DNA from: SURF-55 sp040755195
GTDB taxonomy: Bacteria > Bacillota > Desulfotomaculia > Desulfotomaculales > Ammonificaceae
NCBI GenBank assembly: GCA_040755195.1
Contig: JBFMBL010000021.1
Coordinates: 1 to 42,673, forward strand
DNA length: 42,673 nucleotides
Direction: 5' to 3'
Both the position numbers and the translations under genes were made by a program. Below the pieces are notes generated by a model. The model was not told where the DNA came from. It worked only from the letters and a program-made list of their open reading frames with translations, and ran no database searches. Shown piece by piece: positions 15,628-23,129 of the stretch. Each line of letters opens with the position of its first letter. Position 1 is the first letter of the stretch.

Positions 15628-16161
15628 ATGCCGGAGAAGGTTCAACGTTATTACCTCAACATCGACGGTGCCAGCCGGGGAAATCCGGGTCCGGCTTCAG
15701 CCGCAATGGTTGTCCAGGACGAATCCGGAGCTGTGCTGCTCACAAAAAGCAAAACCCTCGGTGTAACCACCAACAACGTAGCGGAGTGGTCAGCCTTGGA
15801 AGGCGCCGTTAAAACCCTTGTCTACTTCGCCCAGCGTCAGGGGAAAATTGAAGCGGTGATTCGTTCAGATTCGGACCTTGTGGTAAAGCAGTTTAACGGC
15901 CGGTTCAAGGTCCGCGATCCGGAACTCCAACTTATTGCCGCACGAGTGAGAAACCTCCTTGCCAGACAACCCAACATCGACATAAAGGTAATCCACATCC
16001 CCCGGGAACAAAACCACCTGGCCGATAAGGCCGCAAACAAAGCCCTTGACAAGATGCTGGGAAGCAATACACTAAGGGGAAAAGGTGGAATCAAAGATTC
16101 ACCGGAAAAAGCCGGCTGTCGGAATCGAGGGGAGGGAAACGGCTCACCGTTTACTGAATAA
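15628..16161 (+). CDS. Ribonuclease HI family protein
   Basis: It cleaves RNA in RNA-DNA hybrids. The four acidic active-site residues are visible: Asp in NIDGASRGNPGPA, Glu in NNVAEWSALEGA, Asp in RSDSDLVVKQF and Asp in NHLADKAAN. The compact fold of about 130 residues is followed by a charged tail of about 35. I chose the ATG at 15628, one base after the stop of the FlhB-like gene, which suggests translational coupling. A TTG at 15613 would overlap that gene. An RNase H next to a YlqG/YlqH pair parallels the rnhB-ylqG-ylqH order in Bacillus, although the RNase H class differs. Confidence 0.9.
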   Translation: MPEKVQRYYLNIDGASRGNPGPASAAMVVQDESGAVLLTKSKTLGVTTNNVAEWSALEGAVKTLVYFAQRQGKIEAVIRSDSDLVVKQFNGRFKVRDPELQLIAARVRNLLARQPNIDIKVIHIPREQNHLADKAANKALDKMLGSNTLRGKGGIKDSPEKAGCRNRGEGNGSPFTE

Positions 16162-16232
16162 CTGCAACCTTTCTGTAAAGGCTAAAAGATAACAGCGTGT
16201 CTTTATAGGCACACTTCCAAGGAGGAAACCTC

Positions 16233-16451
16233 ATGAAAGAAAGAATAGAAGCCGCGCTGGCCCAGATTAGACCATTCCTCCAGCGCGATGGCGGCGATGT
16301 GGAACTGGTAACGGTTGAGGACGGCGTGGTGAAGGTTCGCCTGAAAGGCGCCTGCGGCGGTTGCCCGATGGCAACAATGACCTTGAAACAAGGCATTGAA
16401 CGTACCCTAAAGCAAGTCGTCCCCGAGGTAAAAGAGGTAGTGTCTGTTTAG
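16233..16451 (+). CDS. NifU C-terminal domain (Nfu-type) Fe-S scaffold protein
   Basis: A 72-aa stand-alone Nfu domain that can hold and hand over Fe-S clusters. It shows the hallmark DGGDVELV and the cluster-binding CxxC in LKGACGGCPMATMTLKQGIE. The ATG follows AAGGAGG at good spacing. A strong hairpin terminator lies about 84 bp downstream. Confidence 0.95.
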   Translation: MKERIEAALAQIRPFLQRDGGDVELVTVEDGVVKVRLKGACGGCPMATMTLKQGIERTLKQVVPEVKEVVSV

Positions 16452-16534
16452 GAAGCCGCAGCAAACTGAATCGGCAATATCAAGGCGTCAGAAGTCGGAT
16501 TATCAGATATCCGAATAAAATTTATTGGTTTTAA

Positions 16535-16568
16535 AAACGGCGAGGGAACGAAAAGTCCCTCGCCGTTT
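16535..16568. terminator. Bidirectional intrinsic terminator
   Basis: A perfect 13-bp stem (AAACGGCGAGGGA with TCCCTCGCCGTTT) has an 8-nt loop. On the minus strand it runs into a T-rich tail (GTTTTTAAAA), and on the plus strand a short T run follows. It lies between the convergent NifU-domain gene and the 16628 gene. Confidence 0.9.
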
Positions 16569-16627
16569 CCACTCCGACCCGGAGTTATCTTCCGCCGGCC
16601 GGTCTTACGGTTGCGCTCTTACGCCGT

Positions 16628-16966
16628 CTAGTGCGTTATCGGCATAAACCAGGCTTTTATCGCCTTGTCGTCTTCCTTTTCCGTTTTTTCATCAACCTCT
16701 ATCTTTTGAACACTTACCGCAGCCACATCCATCAATTTAAGGGCTGCGTGACAAAGTTCCGCAACCCCACAATTGTTTCTTTCCATCACTTCAAGTAATT
16801 GAGCCACTACGTGCTCCTCGAAAGCCTGGTTAAATGTCTTCCATGCATCCTCACGCTGTTCCTCCGGAAGATTTTCCGTAACGGAAAGGTATGCATGGAT
16901 ACTGCCCTGGACCACCAAAAAAAGTTTGTCAATGAATGACTGCATCAATGTTTTATAGTCGTGCAC
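16628..16966 (-). CDS. Hypothetical protein, 112 aa
   Basis: I do not recognise this family. It is a small, soluble, mostly helical and acidic protein (MHDYKTLMQSFIDKLFLVVQ, EEHVVAQLLEVMERNNCG, then a charged DEKTEKEDDK tail). I place the start at GTG 16966, 5 nt after GGGGAGGG. The open frame continues to 17014 without a better site. It is monocistronic, with a terminator downstream. Confidence 0.65.
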   Translation of the reverse strand: MHDYKTLMQSFIDKLFLVVQGSIHAYLSVTENLPEEQREDAWKTFNQAFEEHVVAQLLEVMERNNCGVAELCHAALKLMDVAAVSVQKIEVDEKTEKEDDKAIKAWFMPITH

Positions 16967-17369
16967 TTCTACCCTCCCCTTTCTAAGTGAGCGCTCAGGC
17001 AGCGTCCGTTGCAAGTACCGCTTTACTACTTAAAATTTTTCGCAAAACAACCTGGCGCCGTTAAGGTACACGTGTCCTCGGACAGAGTGCAACTGTTTCA
17101 AGAAAAACCATGTACAGTCATTCCCTGCCTGCCAATACAGTATTTATATGTATGCCGTGCCAGAATGGTTAACCCTTACATCCGCCGAAGAAGTCCCGGC
17201 ACGGGGGCCTTCATACCTTTTGCAGACTTTTTTGACGTTTAATACCGGCAAATTCAAAAATATAAACGGAATATTATTGAAGAATACTTAGGGAAGGGAA
17301 ATTGGAAAATTGGACAGGAGTAGTGGGTTTATCGCGCCTTCTTAGAAACTCCTGGAACTGCTCTTGCCG
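16967..17369. other. Intergenic region, no gene seen
   Basis: About 400 bp between the 112-aa gene and the GAF histidine kinase. Short open frames here show no ribosome-binding site or family resemblance. I saw no convincing promoter, repeat or RNA structure, although this must hold the promoter of the 112-aa gene. Confidence 0.5.
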
Positions 17370-19028
17370 CTATTCCCTTGGAATCGTCACTGTCAACCGT
17401 GTCCCCTTGCCCGGAGCCGAATCTATGATTAAGGTTCCCAGCAGCAACTCGACCCTTTCCCGCATGCCTTCAAGCCCAAAGCCGCCTTTTAACCTTTGTC
17501 TCGCTGACCTATCTATGCTTTGAGGGTCAAAGCCTTTGCCGTCGTCGGCTACAAGCAAGCTTATTTGGTTTGGTTCGATACTAAGACGAACCTCCACCTG
17601 ATTCGCTTCCGCATGCTTCCTAATGTTTGTGCACGCCTCTATAATAATACGGTATAACGCGGAGATATGGTAATGCTCGAGTACCGAATCATCTCCCGAA
17701 TGAACGAACGACACCTTTATGCCGGTTTCCTGGGTGAAGAAAGAAAAATGGTTCTCAAGAGCTGTGAACAGCCCCGCATCGAGAGAAGAGGGTTTCAAGT
17801 CATAAATTATTCTCCGGATATCCTTCGCCGTTAATATTATATGGTCATTCAACTCGTCGAGTGCCCTGGATAGGTTGTCCAGCATGTTGCGGTGCAGATA
17901 CTTTTTCATAATCTCTATCTTTAAGGAGCAGCCGGATATGGATTGAGCCGGACCATCATGGATGTCCCGGGCGATTCTCTTTCTTTCTTCTTCATGCGCC
18001 CGCAGAATCTTTTCGCTGAGCCTGTGGAGTCTTTCGTTCTGTTCCCGGTATTGTTCGAGGAGATCCTCCATATTGCTGTATAACAAGCTGTTTTCTAAAG
18101 CGACCGCGGCCTGCCCCGCCAGGGAAAAAATGATCATTTCATCCTTGGATTCGAATGGAATGATGTCTTCCCCGTGTCTTTTATTAATTAGCTGGATGAC
18201 TCCCAGAACCCGGTTGTTATGGTCCTTCATGGGAACCGATAGGATCGACCTGGTCTTGTACCCCGTTATTTCGTCAAAGCGCCGGTTAAACCGGTAGTCC
18301 AGACTGGGGTGAATGTTATACGCATCCCCTACTCTCAGGGGTTGTCCCGTTAATACGGCATACCCGGAGATGCTCTCCCGGGAGATTGGTAACGTCACGG
18401 CCTCAAGATTTACGTCAATACTCTTATTCTTCGATATAACAAACTTCAGTCTCTTGCTTCCTGCATCACCGCCTTCGTAAGTCGACCATTTCTCATCGTC
18501 GCCGTCTACCACCACGTATATGTTGCCGCCGTCTGAAGAAGTAAGCTCCATACAGGCGTCCACTATTTTCTCGAGAAGGGTTGTGGTGTCTCTCTCGGCG
18601 GAAAGGATTTTGCCGATATTGTATAACTCTTTAAGTTCCAATTCGAGAGACCTTTGCCGGATTTGACATGCGATGTCTCTCTTCAGTATTTCAAGAAAAC
18701 GCCGGGTTTCAAGCGCATTACTGCAATCAAGAACATCATAGCTGTGGATCAGGGTATGAGAGACGTCCGGAGGCCCGTTCTCCAGGGCAATCCACAAACG
18801 GTTGCCCGGCTCGGAAGGCAGAGTAAGAGCGGCAGGCACCTGCTCAAGAAGGGCGCGTTCCGCAAATACAACGGCAAGACCGTTTGGTTTTACGCGGGAC
18901 AACTCTACCTCCAGCAACGCCAAATCCGATACCACGCATATATCCGGGTATATCTCCGTTAAAACGTTCAAACAGTCCGTAAACGCTTCCACAGATTCGA
19001 CAAACACCACGGCCTTGAAGCTCATCAT
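17370..19028 (-). CDS. GAF-domain sensor histidine kinase, NarL/DegS type
   Basis: A 552-aa cytoplasmic sensor kinase. Residues 1-120 resemble a degenerate receiver-like fold. A GAF domain spans about 145-315 (TSSDGGNIYVVV, TRSILSVPMKDHNNRVLGVIQLINK). A coiled stretch leads to a HisKA_3 box, EEERKRIARDIHDGPAQ, with the phospho-acceptor His357. The ATPase domain has IIEACTNIRKHA and DDGKGF plus GGFGLEGMRERV. No membrane segment is seen. The ATG at 19028 follows GGGAGGA. Kinases of this class usually pair with a LuxR-type regulator, and none is adjacent, so it is an orphan here. A leader with a promoter and a terminator hairpin precedes it. Confidence 0.9.
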   Translation of the reverse strand: MMSFKAVVFVESVEAFTDCLNVLTEIYPDICVVSDLALLEVELSRVKPNGLAVVFAERALLEQVPAALTLPSEPGNRLWIALENGPPDVSHTLIHSYDVLDCSNALETRRFLEILKRDIACQIRQRSLELELKELYNIGKILSAERDTTTLLEKIVDACMELTSSDGGNIYVVVDGDDEKWSTYEGGDAGSKRLKFVISKNKSIDVNLEAVTLPISRESISGYAVLTGQPLRVGDAYNIHPSLDYRFNRRFDEITGYKTRSILSVPMKDHNNRVLGVIQLINKRHGEDIIPFESKDEMIIFSLAGQAAVALENSLLYSNMEDLLEQYREQNERLHRLSEKILRAHEEERKRIARDIHDGPAQSISGCSLKIEIMKKYLHRNMLDNLSRALDELNDHIILTAKDIRRIIYDLKPSSLDAGLFTALENHFSFFTQETGIKVSFVHSGDDSVLEHYHISALYRIIIEACTNIRKHAEANQVEVRLSIEPNQISLLVADDGKGFDPQSIDRSARQRLKGGFGLEGMRERVELLLGTLIIDSAPGKGTRLTVTIPRE

Positions 19029-19129
19029 CGGCAGCCATCCTCCCGGTTCATCTCAACGCAATCGGGTGAATTCTCTCCCCTGCATTGCCAACAACACTAT
19101 TATAATTATAAACTGTTGAAAAATTAAAG

Positions 19130-19162
19130 AAGGGAGATATCACTTCGCCTGACATCTCCCTT
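19130..19162 (-). terminator. Terminator hairpin in the histidine-kinase leader
   Basis: On the minus strand AAGGGAGAT and ATCTCCCTT form a perfect 9-bp stem, followed by CTTTAATTTTT. It lies about 100 nt before the kinase start and downstream of a promoter at 19228-19256. The upstream gene has its own terminator at 19320-19339. Confidence 0.8.
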
Positions 19163-19227
19163 AAACCGGTAAAGGCATGAGCCTTGGCCTCTTCCCGGAC
19201 CCACTATCGATTTGTGAACTTAAAAAT
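19163..19227 (-). promoter_or_regulatory. Candidate structured leader (attenuator or riboswitch) of the kinase gene
   Basis: Between the promoter and the terminator hairpin, the minus strand can form an outer CCGG/CCGG helix (19095-type positions 19195-19198 with 19166-19169) around an AAGGC-TCAT-GCCTT hairpin. I could not match it to any riboswitch class I know, so ligand and function are open. Confidence 0.35.
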
Positions 19228-19256
19228 ATCGTACCTTAAATGACATGGTTTGTCAA
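19228..19256 (-). promoter_or_regulatory. Candidate promoter of the GAF kinase
   Basis: On the minus strand TTGACA, exactly 17 nt, then TACGAT (4 of 6 match). It places transcription start about 190 nt upstream of the kinase ATG, leaving room for the leader. Confidence 0.6.
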
Positions 19257-19319
19257 GAAGCGACAATAAATATTTTATCTGTCTCCTATGGCAACCGCTT
19301 TGTCCAAGGCGTAAAGAAA

Positions 19320-19339
19320 GGAGCCGGAAGACCGGCCCC
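19320..19339 (-). terminator. Terminator of TauE/SafE unit 1
   Basis: On the minus strand GGGGCCGG-TCTT-CCGGCTCC (8 bp, one G-U) is followed by TTTCTTT, 38 nt after the stop of the small membrane protein gene. Unit 2 has an equivalent hairpin at 21248-21267. Confidence 0.85.
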
Positions 19340-19377
19340 TCGTATTAATTATCAACTAATAAAACAAATTTGCTGTT

Positions 19378-19812
19378 TTAGTGCCCGCCGCCGCCGACAA
19401 CACCCGCTGCCGCCAGTCCCAGGACAATTATTTCAGCTATCACTAACAGTGAGTAAATCCCTTCTTTTTTGCGTATGTACGCCGGCAAGAGCACCAAGTA
19501 ACCAAGAATTGTTAAAAGCGAAAGCAAAGCGATACCGATAAAATTCACGTAGTCGCCCTTGTTGAGGTAGCTCAACCATCCCCAGCCTGTCGGCGCCCCC
19601 GTGGCAACCACATACTCATGGGCTTTACCGCCCCAGAGCGACGGAACCTGTTCGGGAGGTACCAGCGGTTTGAGCATTCCGCTGACATACACGAGGAAGG
19701 TTATCACTAAGAGGACTATGCCCATAATCATTCCTATATTGAGGATATTAGCATACACTACCTGTTCCGGTGCGGTCTCGGTCGTTCGTTTTTCAACTTG
19801 TGGCACTGCCAT
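19378..19812 (-). CDS. Small membrane protein paired with TauE/SafE permease 1
   Basis: A 144-aa protein with three predicted membrane segments: GMIMGIVLLVITFLVYVSGM, FIGIALLSLLTILGYLVLL, and a C-terminal LLVIAEIIVLGLAAAGVV ending GGGGH. The ATG at 19812 follows TTAGGGGGG. It starts 10 bp after the TauE gene ends and is strongly similar to the 21481-21915 product. A conserved small partner of a TauE permease resembles the DUF1634-TauE pairing in other genomes, but I cannot confirm the family. It may be an accessory subunit. Confidence 0.8.
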   Translation of the reverse strand: MAVPQVEKRTTETAPEQVVYANILNIGMIMGIVLLVITFLVYVSGMLKPLVPPEQVPSLWGGKAHEYVVATGAPTGWGWLSYLNKGDYVNFIGIALLSLLTILGYLVLLPAYIRKKEGIYSLLVIAEIIVLGLAAAGVVGGGGH

Positions 19813-19822
19813 GTTATCCCCC

Positions 19823-20776
19823 CTAACTTCCCAATAACTTGATGCCGTCATACAGCGGCTTGACACCGGCAACAAACAGCATAATAATAACCACCCAACG
19901 AACGGCCTTCGGTTTTGTTACCGCGAGAACACGGACACCAACGAGGGATCCGAGCATAATGCCGATGACCGAAGGCACCACAATCAGGGGCAGGCAGGCG
20001 CCGGAGTTAAGGTAGACCCAGGCTGCGGAAGTATCGGTAATAGAAAGGAGGAATTTGCTGGTCGCCACCGAGATCTTAAGCGGCGCGCCCATCAGGAGGT
20101 TCAACACCGGAACGTTGGCCCAGCCGGCACCGAGACCGAACATCCCGGCCATGAAACCGATAAAGATGAACAGGAACAACCCGAGCGGCGTACGGTGTAC
20201 CGCCCAGTCAATGGTCTTCCCGGTGGAGGCCTCGTGGTATATACCGTTCATCTGAAGCGCTTTTGACAGGGCATCCGCCCCGGGAATCTTGGGGAACTCC
20301 GAACTCTTGGACAGAAGAAACAGCAGCGCAATTAGAATAATCGTAATGCCCAGACAGGTCTTGGTAATAGAATCCGGCGCTTTAAGGCCGACCATCGCGC
20401 CGAAGATGCTGCAAGTGGAAGCGATCAGGGCGACCGGGATCGCGAGGCGCAGGCTGGCCAGATTGCGTTTCAACAAGCCCGGACCGGCGGCCAGGGCACC
20501 GGAAAGCGCCACGATGAGCCCGGCGCTCCGGACGAAATCCATGCCGAACGGAAAAAATCCGCCGATGATAGGCGTATAGAGCACGCCGCCGCCTACGCCG
20601 CCTAAAACCGCAAGAATACCGATAATAAATGTGGAAACAAATAAAAGTACGGGCCATACCCACCAGGCGGTGGTGCTGCTGGCGCCCGCTGCGGTTGCCG
20701 CGGCGGACATGGCTCCCGGCGCCGCTGAAGCGACGTGGGCCAGGGCCACCGCGCTCGCTGGAATAATTTCGAACAT
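19823..20776 (-). CDS. TauE/SafE-family permease 1 (putative sulfite or sulfonate exporter)
   Basis: A 317-aa integral membrane protein with about eight segments. It has the family's two glycine-rich half-repeats: LAVLGGVGGGVLYTPIIGGFFPFGMDFVRSAG and FMAGMFGLGAGWANVPVLNLLMGAPLKISVATSK. An alanine-rich N-terminal region precedes the first segment. I place the start at ATG 20776, 8 nt after AAGGGAG; an in-frame GTG two codons earlier sits too close. It is nearly identical to 21928-22881 (about two dozen differences). Its ribosome-binding site lies in a 20-nt sequence complementary to a candidate small RNA at 29115-29200. Substrate is inferred from family only. Confidence 0.85.
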   Translation of the reverse strand: MFEIIPASAVALAHVASAAPGAMSAAATAAGASSTTAWWVWPVLLFVSTFIIGILAVLGGVGGGVLYTPIIGGFFPFGMDFVRSAGLIVALSGALAAGPGLLKRNLASLRLAIPVALIASTCSIFGAMVGLKAPDSITKTCLGITIILIALLFLLSKSSEFPKIPGADALSKALQMNGIYHEASTGKTIDWAVHRTPLGLFLFIFIGFMAGMFGLGAGWANVPVLNLLMGAPLKISVATSKFLLSITDTSAAWVYLNSGACLPLIVVPSVIGIMLGSLVGVRVLAVTKPKAVRWVVIIMLFVAGVKPLYDGIKLLGS

Positions 20777-20786
20777 ATCCACTTCT

Positions 20787-20806
20787 CCCTTATCGTGGTA
20801 GTATGG
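20787..20806 (-). promoter_or_regulatory. Conserved ribosome-binding-site element of TauE 1 (small-RNA target candidate)
   Basis: On the minus strand CCATACTACCACGATAAGGG, including part of the Shine-Dalgarno. It is identical in the TauE 2 leader and perfectly complementary to 29156-29175 as transcribed. The leader sequence farther upstream has diverged between the two TauE genes. Confidence 0.7.
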
Positions 20807-20862
20807 ACGATCTCAATATCGATTCTATATCTCTGTCTTTTTTCTTCGACCAGAATTACGAA

Positions 20863-20878
20863 TGTGATACAAAGTACA
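20863..20878. promoter_or_regulatory. CRP/FNR-type palindrome upstream of TauE 1
   Basis: TGTGATACAAAGTACA, a TGTGA-N6-TCACA-like site, lies 87 bp before the start. A matching site (TGTGATATAAAGCACA) is at nearly the same distance from TauE 2. Confidence 0.45.
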
Positions 20879-21082
20879 TATAAGGACAAAAACTAACCAG
20901 TAAGTATCTACCGCTTTTTAAGCTTATTTTCCAATACCACCCCCTTCTTACAGGGTTTTTCACCGATACATCATTTACTATTAATATACCAACGTTCGGA
21001 ACATTTGACAACAAAAAGTGAAACTGCCACCCCTTCTACTTTACTGTTATGATTTATAAATAATTCTGCTTCAAAACAAAAA

Positions 21083-21102
21083 CCCCGCAAATCCTTGCGG
21101 GG
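21083..21102 (-). terminator. Terminator of tRNA-Thr
   Basis: On the minus strand CCCCGCAA and TTGCGGGG form an 8-bp stem followed by TTTTTGTTTTG, starting 14 nt after the tRNA 3' end. Confidence 0.9.
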
Positions 21103-21115
21103 TATAGCTTTCTTC

Positions 21116-21190
21116 TGGAGCTGGTGGTCGGATTTGAACCGACGACCTGCGCATTACGAGTGCGCTGCTCTGCCACTGAGCCACACCAGC
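21116..21190 (-). tRNA. tRNA-Thr (anticodon CGT)
   Basis: A full cloverleaf reads on the minus strand: acceptor GCTGGTG/CACCAGC, D stem GCTC/GAGC, anticodon stem GCGCA/TGCGC with loop CTCGTAA, T stem GTCGG/CCGAC with loop TTCAAAT, discriminator T and encoded CCA. Anticodon CGT reads ACG (Thr). It lies between the two duplicated TauE units and has its own terminator. Confidence 0.95.
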
Positions 21191-21247
21191 CCTTATGTCC
21201 TTTATAATCTTAGCGAAACGGCCGCCGCCTTGTCAAGGGAAAAGGAA

Positions 21248-21267
21248 GGAGCCGGTAGACCGGCTCC
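21248..21267 (-). terminator. Terminator of TauE/SafE unit 2, displaced by an insertion
   Basis: GGAGCCGG-TAGA-CCGGCTCC forms a perfect 8-bp stem with a TTCCTTTTCC tail on the minus strand. It matches the unit 1 terminator but lies 213 nt, rather than 38 nt, after the gene stop, because the 21281-21458 element sits in between. Confidence 0.85.
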
Positions 21268-21272
21268 CGCGG

Positions 21273-21466
21273 TCGAATACGTAACTATTCAGGTACCCTG
21301 TAGGGCGCGGCGATAAGCTGCGCATAGCCGCGTCAGCCGGACGGAGCCGAATCCTCACGTACCATCCAGCACGCTCCGGTTCGTCTCCGCCGGTGTTCCT
21401 TGCTCTGCTTGCTTCTCACCGCGTTCCGCCAATGTGATGCGACAGGGTGAATAGTTACTCGAATAC
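21273..21466. mobile_element. IS66-like miniature element with 8-bp target duplication
   Basis: The element proper is 21281-21458 (178 bp), from GTAACTATTCAG to GTGAATAGTTAC. The 8 bp TCGAATAC occur directly on both sides (21273-21280 and 21459-21466). The interior shares GGGCGCGG, GCGCATAGC and GCGTTCCG blocks with the purF-purM copy. There is no coding capacity. Compared with the otherwise parallel TauE unit 1, this is a filled site between gene and terminator. Confidence 0.9.
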
Positions 21467-21480
21467 TATACTTTTGGAGC

Positions 21481-21915
21481 TTAGTGTCCTCCTCCGCCGA
21501 CAAGACCCGCAGCCGCCAACGAAAGAACCACTATTTCGGCTATTACAAGAAGCGCGTAGACGTTGTCTTTCTTGCGGATGTACGCCGGCAGCAACACCAA
21601 GTAACCAAGGATTGATAAGAGTGAGAGCAACGCGATACCTATATAGTTCATGTAGTCGCCCTTGCCGAGATAGCCCAGCCATGCCCAGCCTTTTGGCCCC
21701 CCGGTAGCGGCCAAAAACTCTTTGGCTTTCCCGCCCCAGAGCGCCGGGATTTGTTCGGGCGGTATAAACGGTTTAGCGATTCCACTGACATACAGGAAGA
21801 AAGTAATCACCAGTATAATAATGCCCGCGATCATTCCTATATTGAGGATGTTCGCATACATTATCTGTTCCGGTGTGGCCTCGGCCGTTTGCTTTTCAAT
21901 TGTTGGCACTGCCAT
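21481..21915 (-). CDS. Small membrane protein paired with TauE/SafE permease 2
   Basis: A 144-aa paralogue of the 19378-19812 product with the same three membrane segments and GGGGH end. It starts MAVPTIEKQTAEATPEQ, and the ATG at 21915 follows GGGGGTG. It begins 12 bp after the TauE 2 stop. The tight pairing is preserved in both copies, which argues for joint function with the permease. The family name is not certain. Confidence 0.8.
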   Translation of the reverse strand: MAVPTIEKQTAEATPEQIMYANILNIGMIAGIIILVITFFLYVSGIAKPFIPPEQIPALWGGKAKEFLAATGGPKGWAWLGYLGKGDYMNYIGIALLSLLSILGYLVLLPAYIRKKDNVYALLVIAEIVVLSLAAAGLVGGGGH

Positions 21916-21927
21916 GTTATTCACCCC

Positions 21928-22881
21928 CTACTTTGACAAAAGCTTGATGCCGTCATACAGCGGCTTGAGACCGGCGACGAACAGCATAATAATGACTATC
22001 CAACGAACGGCCTTCGGTTTTGTTACCGCGAGAACACGGACACCAACGAGGGAACCGAGCATAATGCCGATGACCGAAGGCACCACGATCAGGGGCAGGC
22101 AGGCGCCGGAGTTAAGGTACACCCAGGCCGCCGAGGTATCGGTAATGGAAAGAAGGAACTTGCTGGTCGCCACCGAGATCTTAAGCGGCGCGCCCATCAG
22201 GAGGTTCAAAACCGGAACGTTGGCCCAGCCGGCGCCGAGACCGAACATCCCGGCCATGAAACCGATGAAGATGAACAGGAACAACCCGAGCGGCGTGCGA
22301 AAGACTGTCCATTCGACCACCTTCCCGGTGGATGCCTCATGGTAAATGCCGTTTATTTGAAGGGCCTTTGCCAGGGCATCCGCTCCGGGAATCTTAGGAA
22401 ACTCCGAGCTTTTTGATACAAGAAACAGCAACGCGATTAGAAGAATAGTAATGCCCAAACAGGTCTTGGTAATTGAATCAGGCGCTTTCAGTCCGACCAT
22501 CGCGCCGAAGATGCTGCAAGTGGAAGCGATCAGGGCGACCGGGATCGCCAGACGCAGGCTGGCAAGGTTGCGTTTCAGCAAGCCCGGACCTGCCGCCAGG
22601 GCGCCGGAAAGCGCTACGATAAGGCCCGCGCTGCGGACAAAGTCCATTCCGAACGGGAAGAACCCGCCTACAATCGGCGTAAACAGCACGCCCCCGCCGA
22701 CGCCGCCTAAAACCGCGAGAACTCCAATGATGAATGTGGTAACAAACAAAAGCACAGGCCATACCCACCAGGCGGTGGTAGTGCTGGCGCCCGCTGCGGT
22801 TGCCGCGGCGGACACGGCTCCCGGCGCCGCCGAGGCTACGTGGGCCAGAGCCACCGCGCTCGCTGGAACAAGTTCGAACAT
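21928..22881 (-). CDS. TauE/SafE-family permease 2
   Basis: A 317-aa paralogue of TauE 1 with the same eight-segment layout and both glycine-rich half-repeats (GGVGGGVLFTPIVGG; GLGAGWANVPVLNLLMG). Differences cluster in the cytoplasmic loop around GIYHEASTGKVVEWTVFRTP. I place the start at ATG 22881, 8 nt after AAGGGAG; an in-frame ATG two codons earlier is too close. The unit appears to be a recent duplication with tRNA-Thr in between. The leader keeps only the CRP/FNR-like site and the 20-nt ribosome-binding element in common with TauE 1. Confidence 0.85.
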   Translation of the reverse strand: MFELVPASAVALAHVASAAPGAVSAAATAAGASTTTAWWVWPVLLFVTTFIIGVLAVLGGVGGGVLFTPIVGGFFPFGMDFVRSAGLIVALSGALAAGPGLLKRNLASLRLAIPVALIASTCSIFGAMVGLKAPDSITKTCLGITILLIALLFLVSKSSEFPKIPGADALAKALQINGIYHEASTGKVVEWTVFRTPLGLFLFIFIGFMAGMFGLGAGWANVPVLNLLMGAPLKISVATSKFLLSITDTSAAWVYLNSGACLPLIVVPSVIGIMLGSLVGVRVLAVTKPKAVRWIVIIMLFVAGLKPLYDGIKLLSK

Positions 22882-22891
22882 ATTCATTTCT

Positions 22892-22911
22892 CCCTTATCG
22901 TGGTAGTATGG
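22892..22911 (-). promoter_or_regulatory. Conserved ribosome-binding-site element of TauE 2 (small-RNA target candidate)
   Basis: Identical 20-mer to 20787-20806. On the minus strand it covers the AAGGG of the Shine-Dalgarno. It is perfectly complementary to the transcribed strand at 29156-29175. Confidence 0.7.
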
Positions 22912-22972
22912 ATAACACCTATTAGACTTTTTCTCTAGTTCTAATCTTGGTCCGACTGTCTAACTGACTGCA

Positions 22973-22988
22973 TGTGATATAAAGCACA
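22973..22988. promoter_or_regulatory. CRP/FNR-type palindrome upstream of TauE 2
   Basis: TGTGATATAAAGCACA: half-sites TGTGA and GCACA with a 6-nt spacer, 92 bp before the TauE 2 start. Confidence 0.5.
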
Positions 22989-23129
22989 TATACGGATAAA
23001 AAAATAATGCGGCTTTTTAAATCCTTTTAAATGTACCTTTTTAATTTTCACCTCCCTATTAAAAAATTCTTTTAGTTTCGTAATCCATATTAGGTCAATC
23101 AACAAATTACCAAAGCCGCCCAAGCCTTC

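Noticed and set aside
20780..21060. Sigma-54 promoters upstream of TauE 1 or TauE 2
   Set aside because: I looked for TGGCAC-N5-TTGC patterns on the minus strand; a TGGCAG near 21020 lacks a -12 element at the right distance.
21095..21316. Plus-strand open frame across tRNA-Thr (WSDLNRRP... type)
   Set aside because: This is the well-known false frame on the antisense strand of a tRNA gene.
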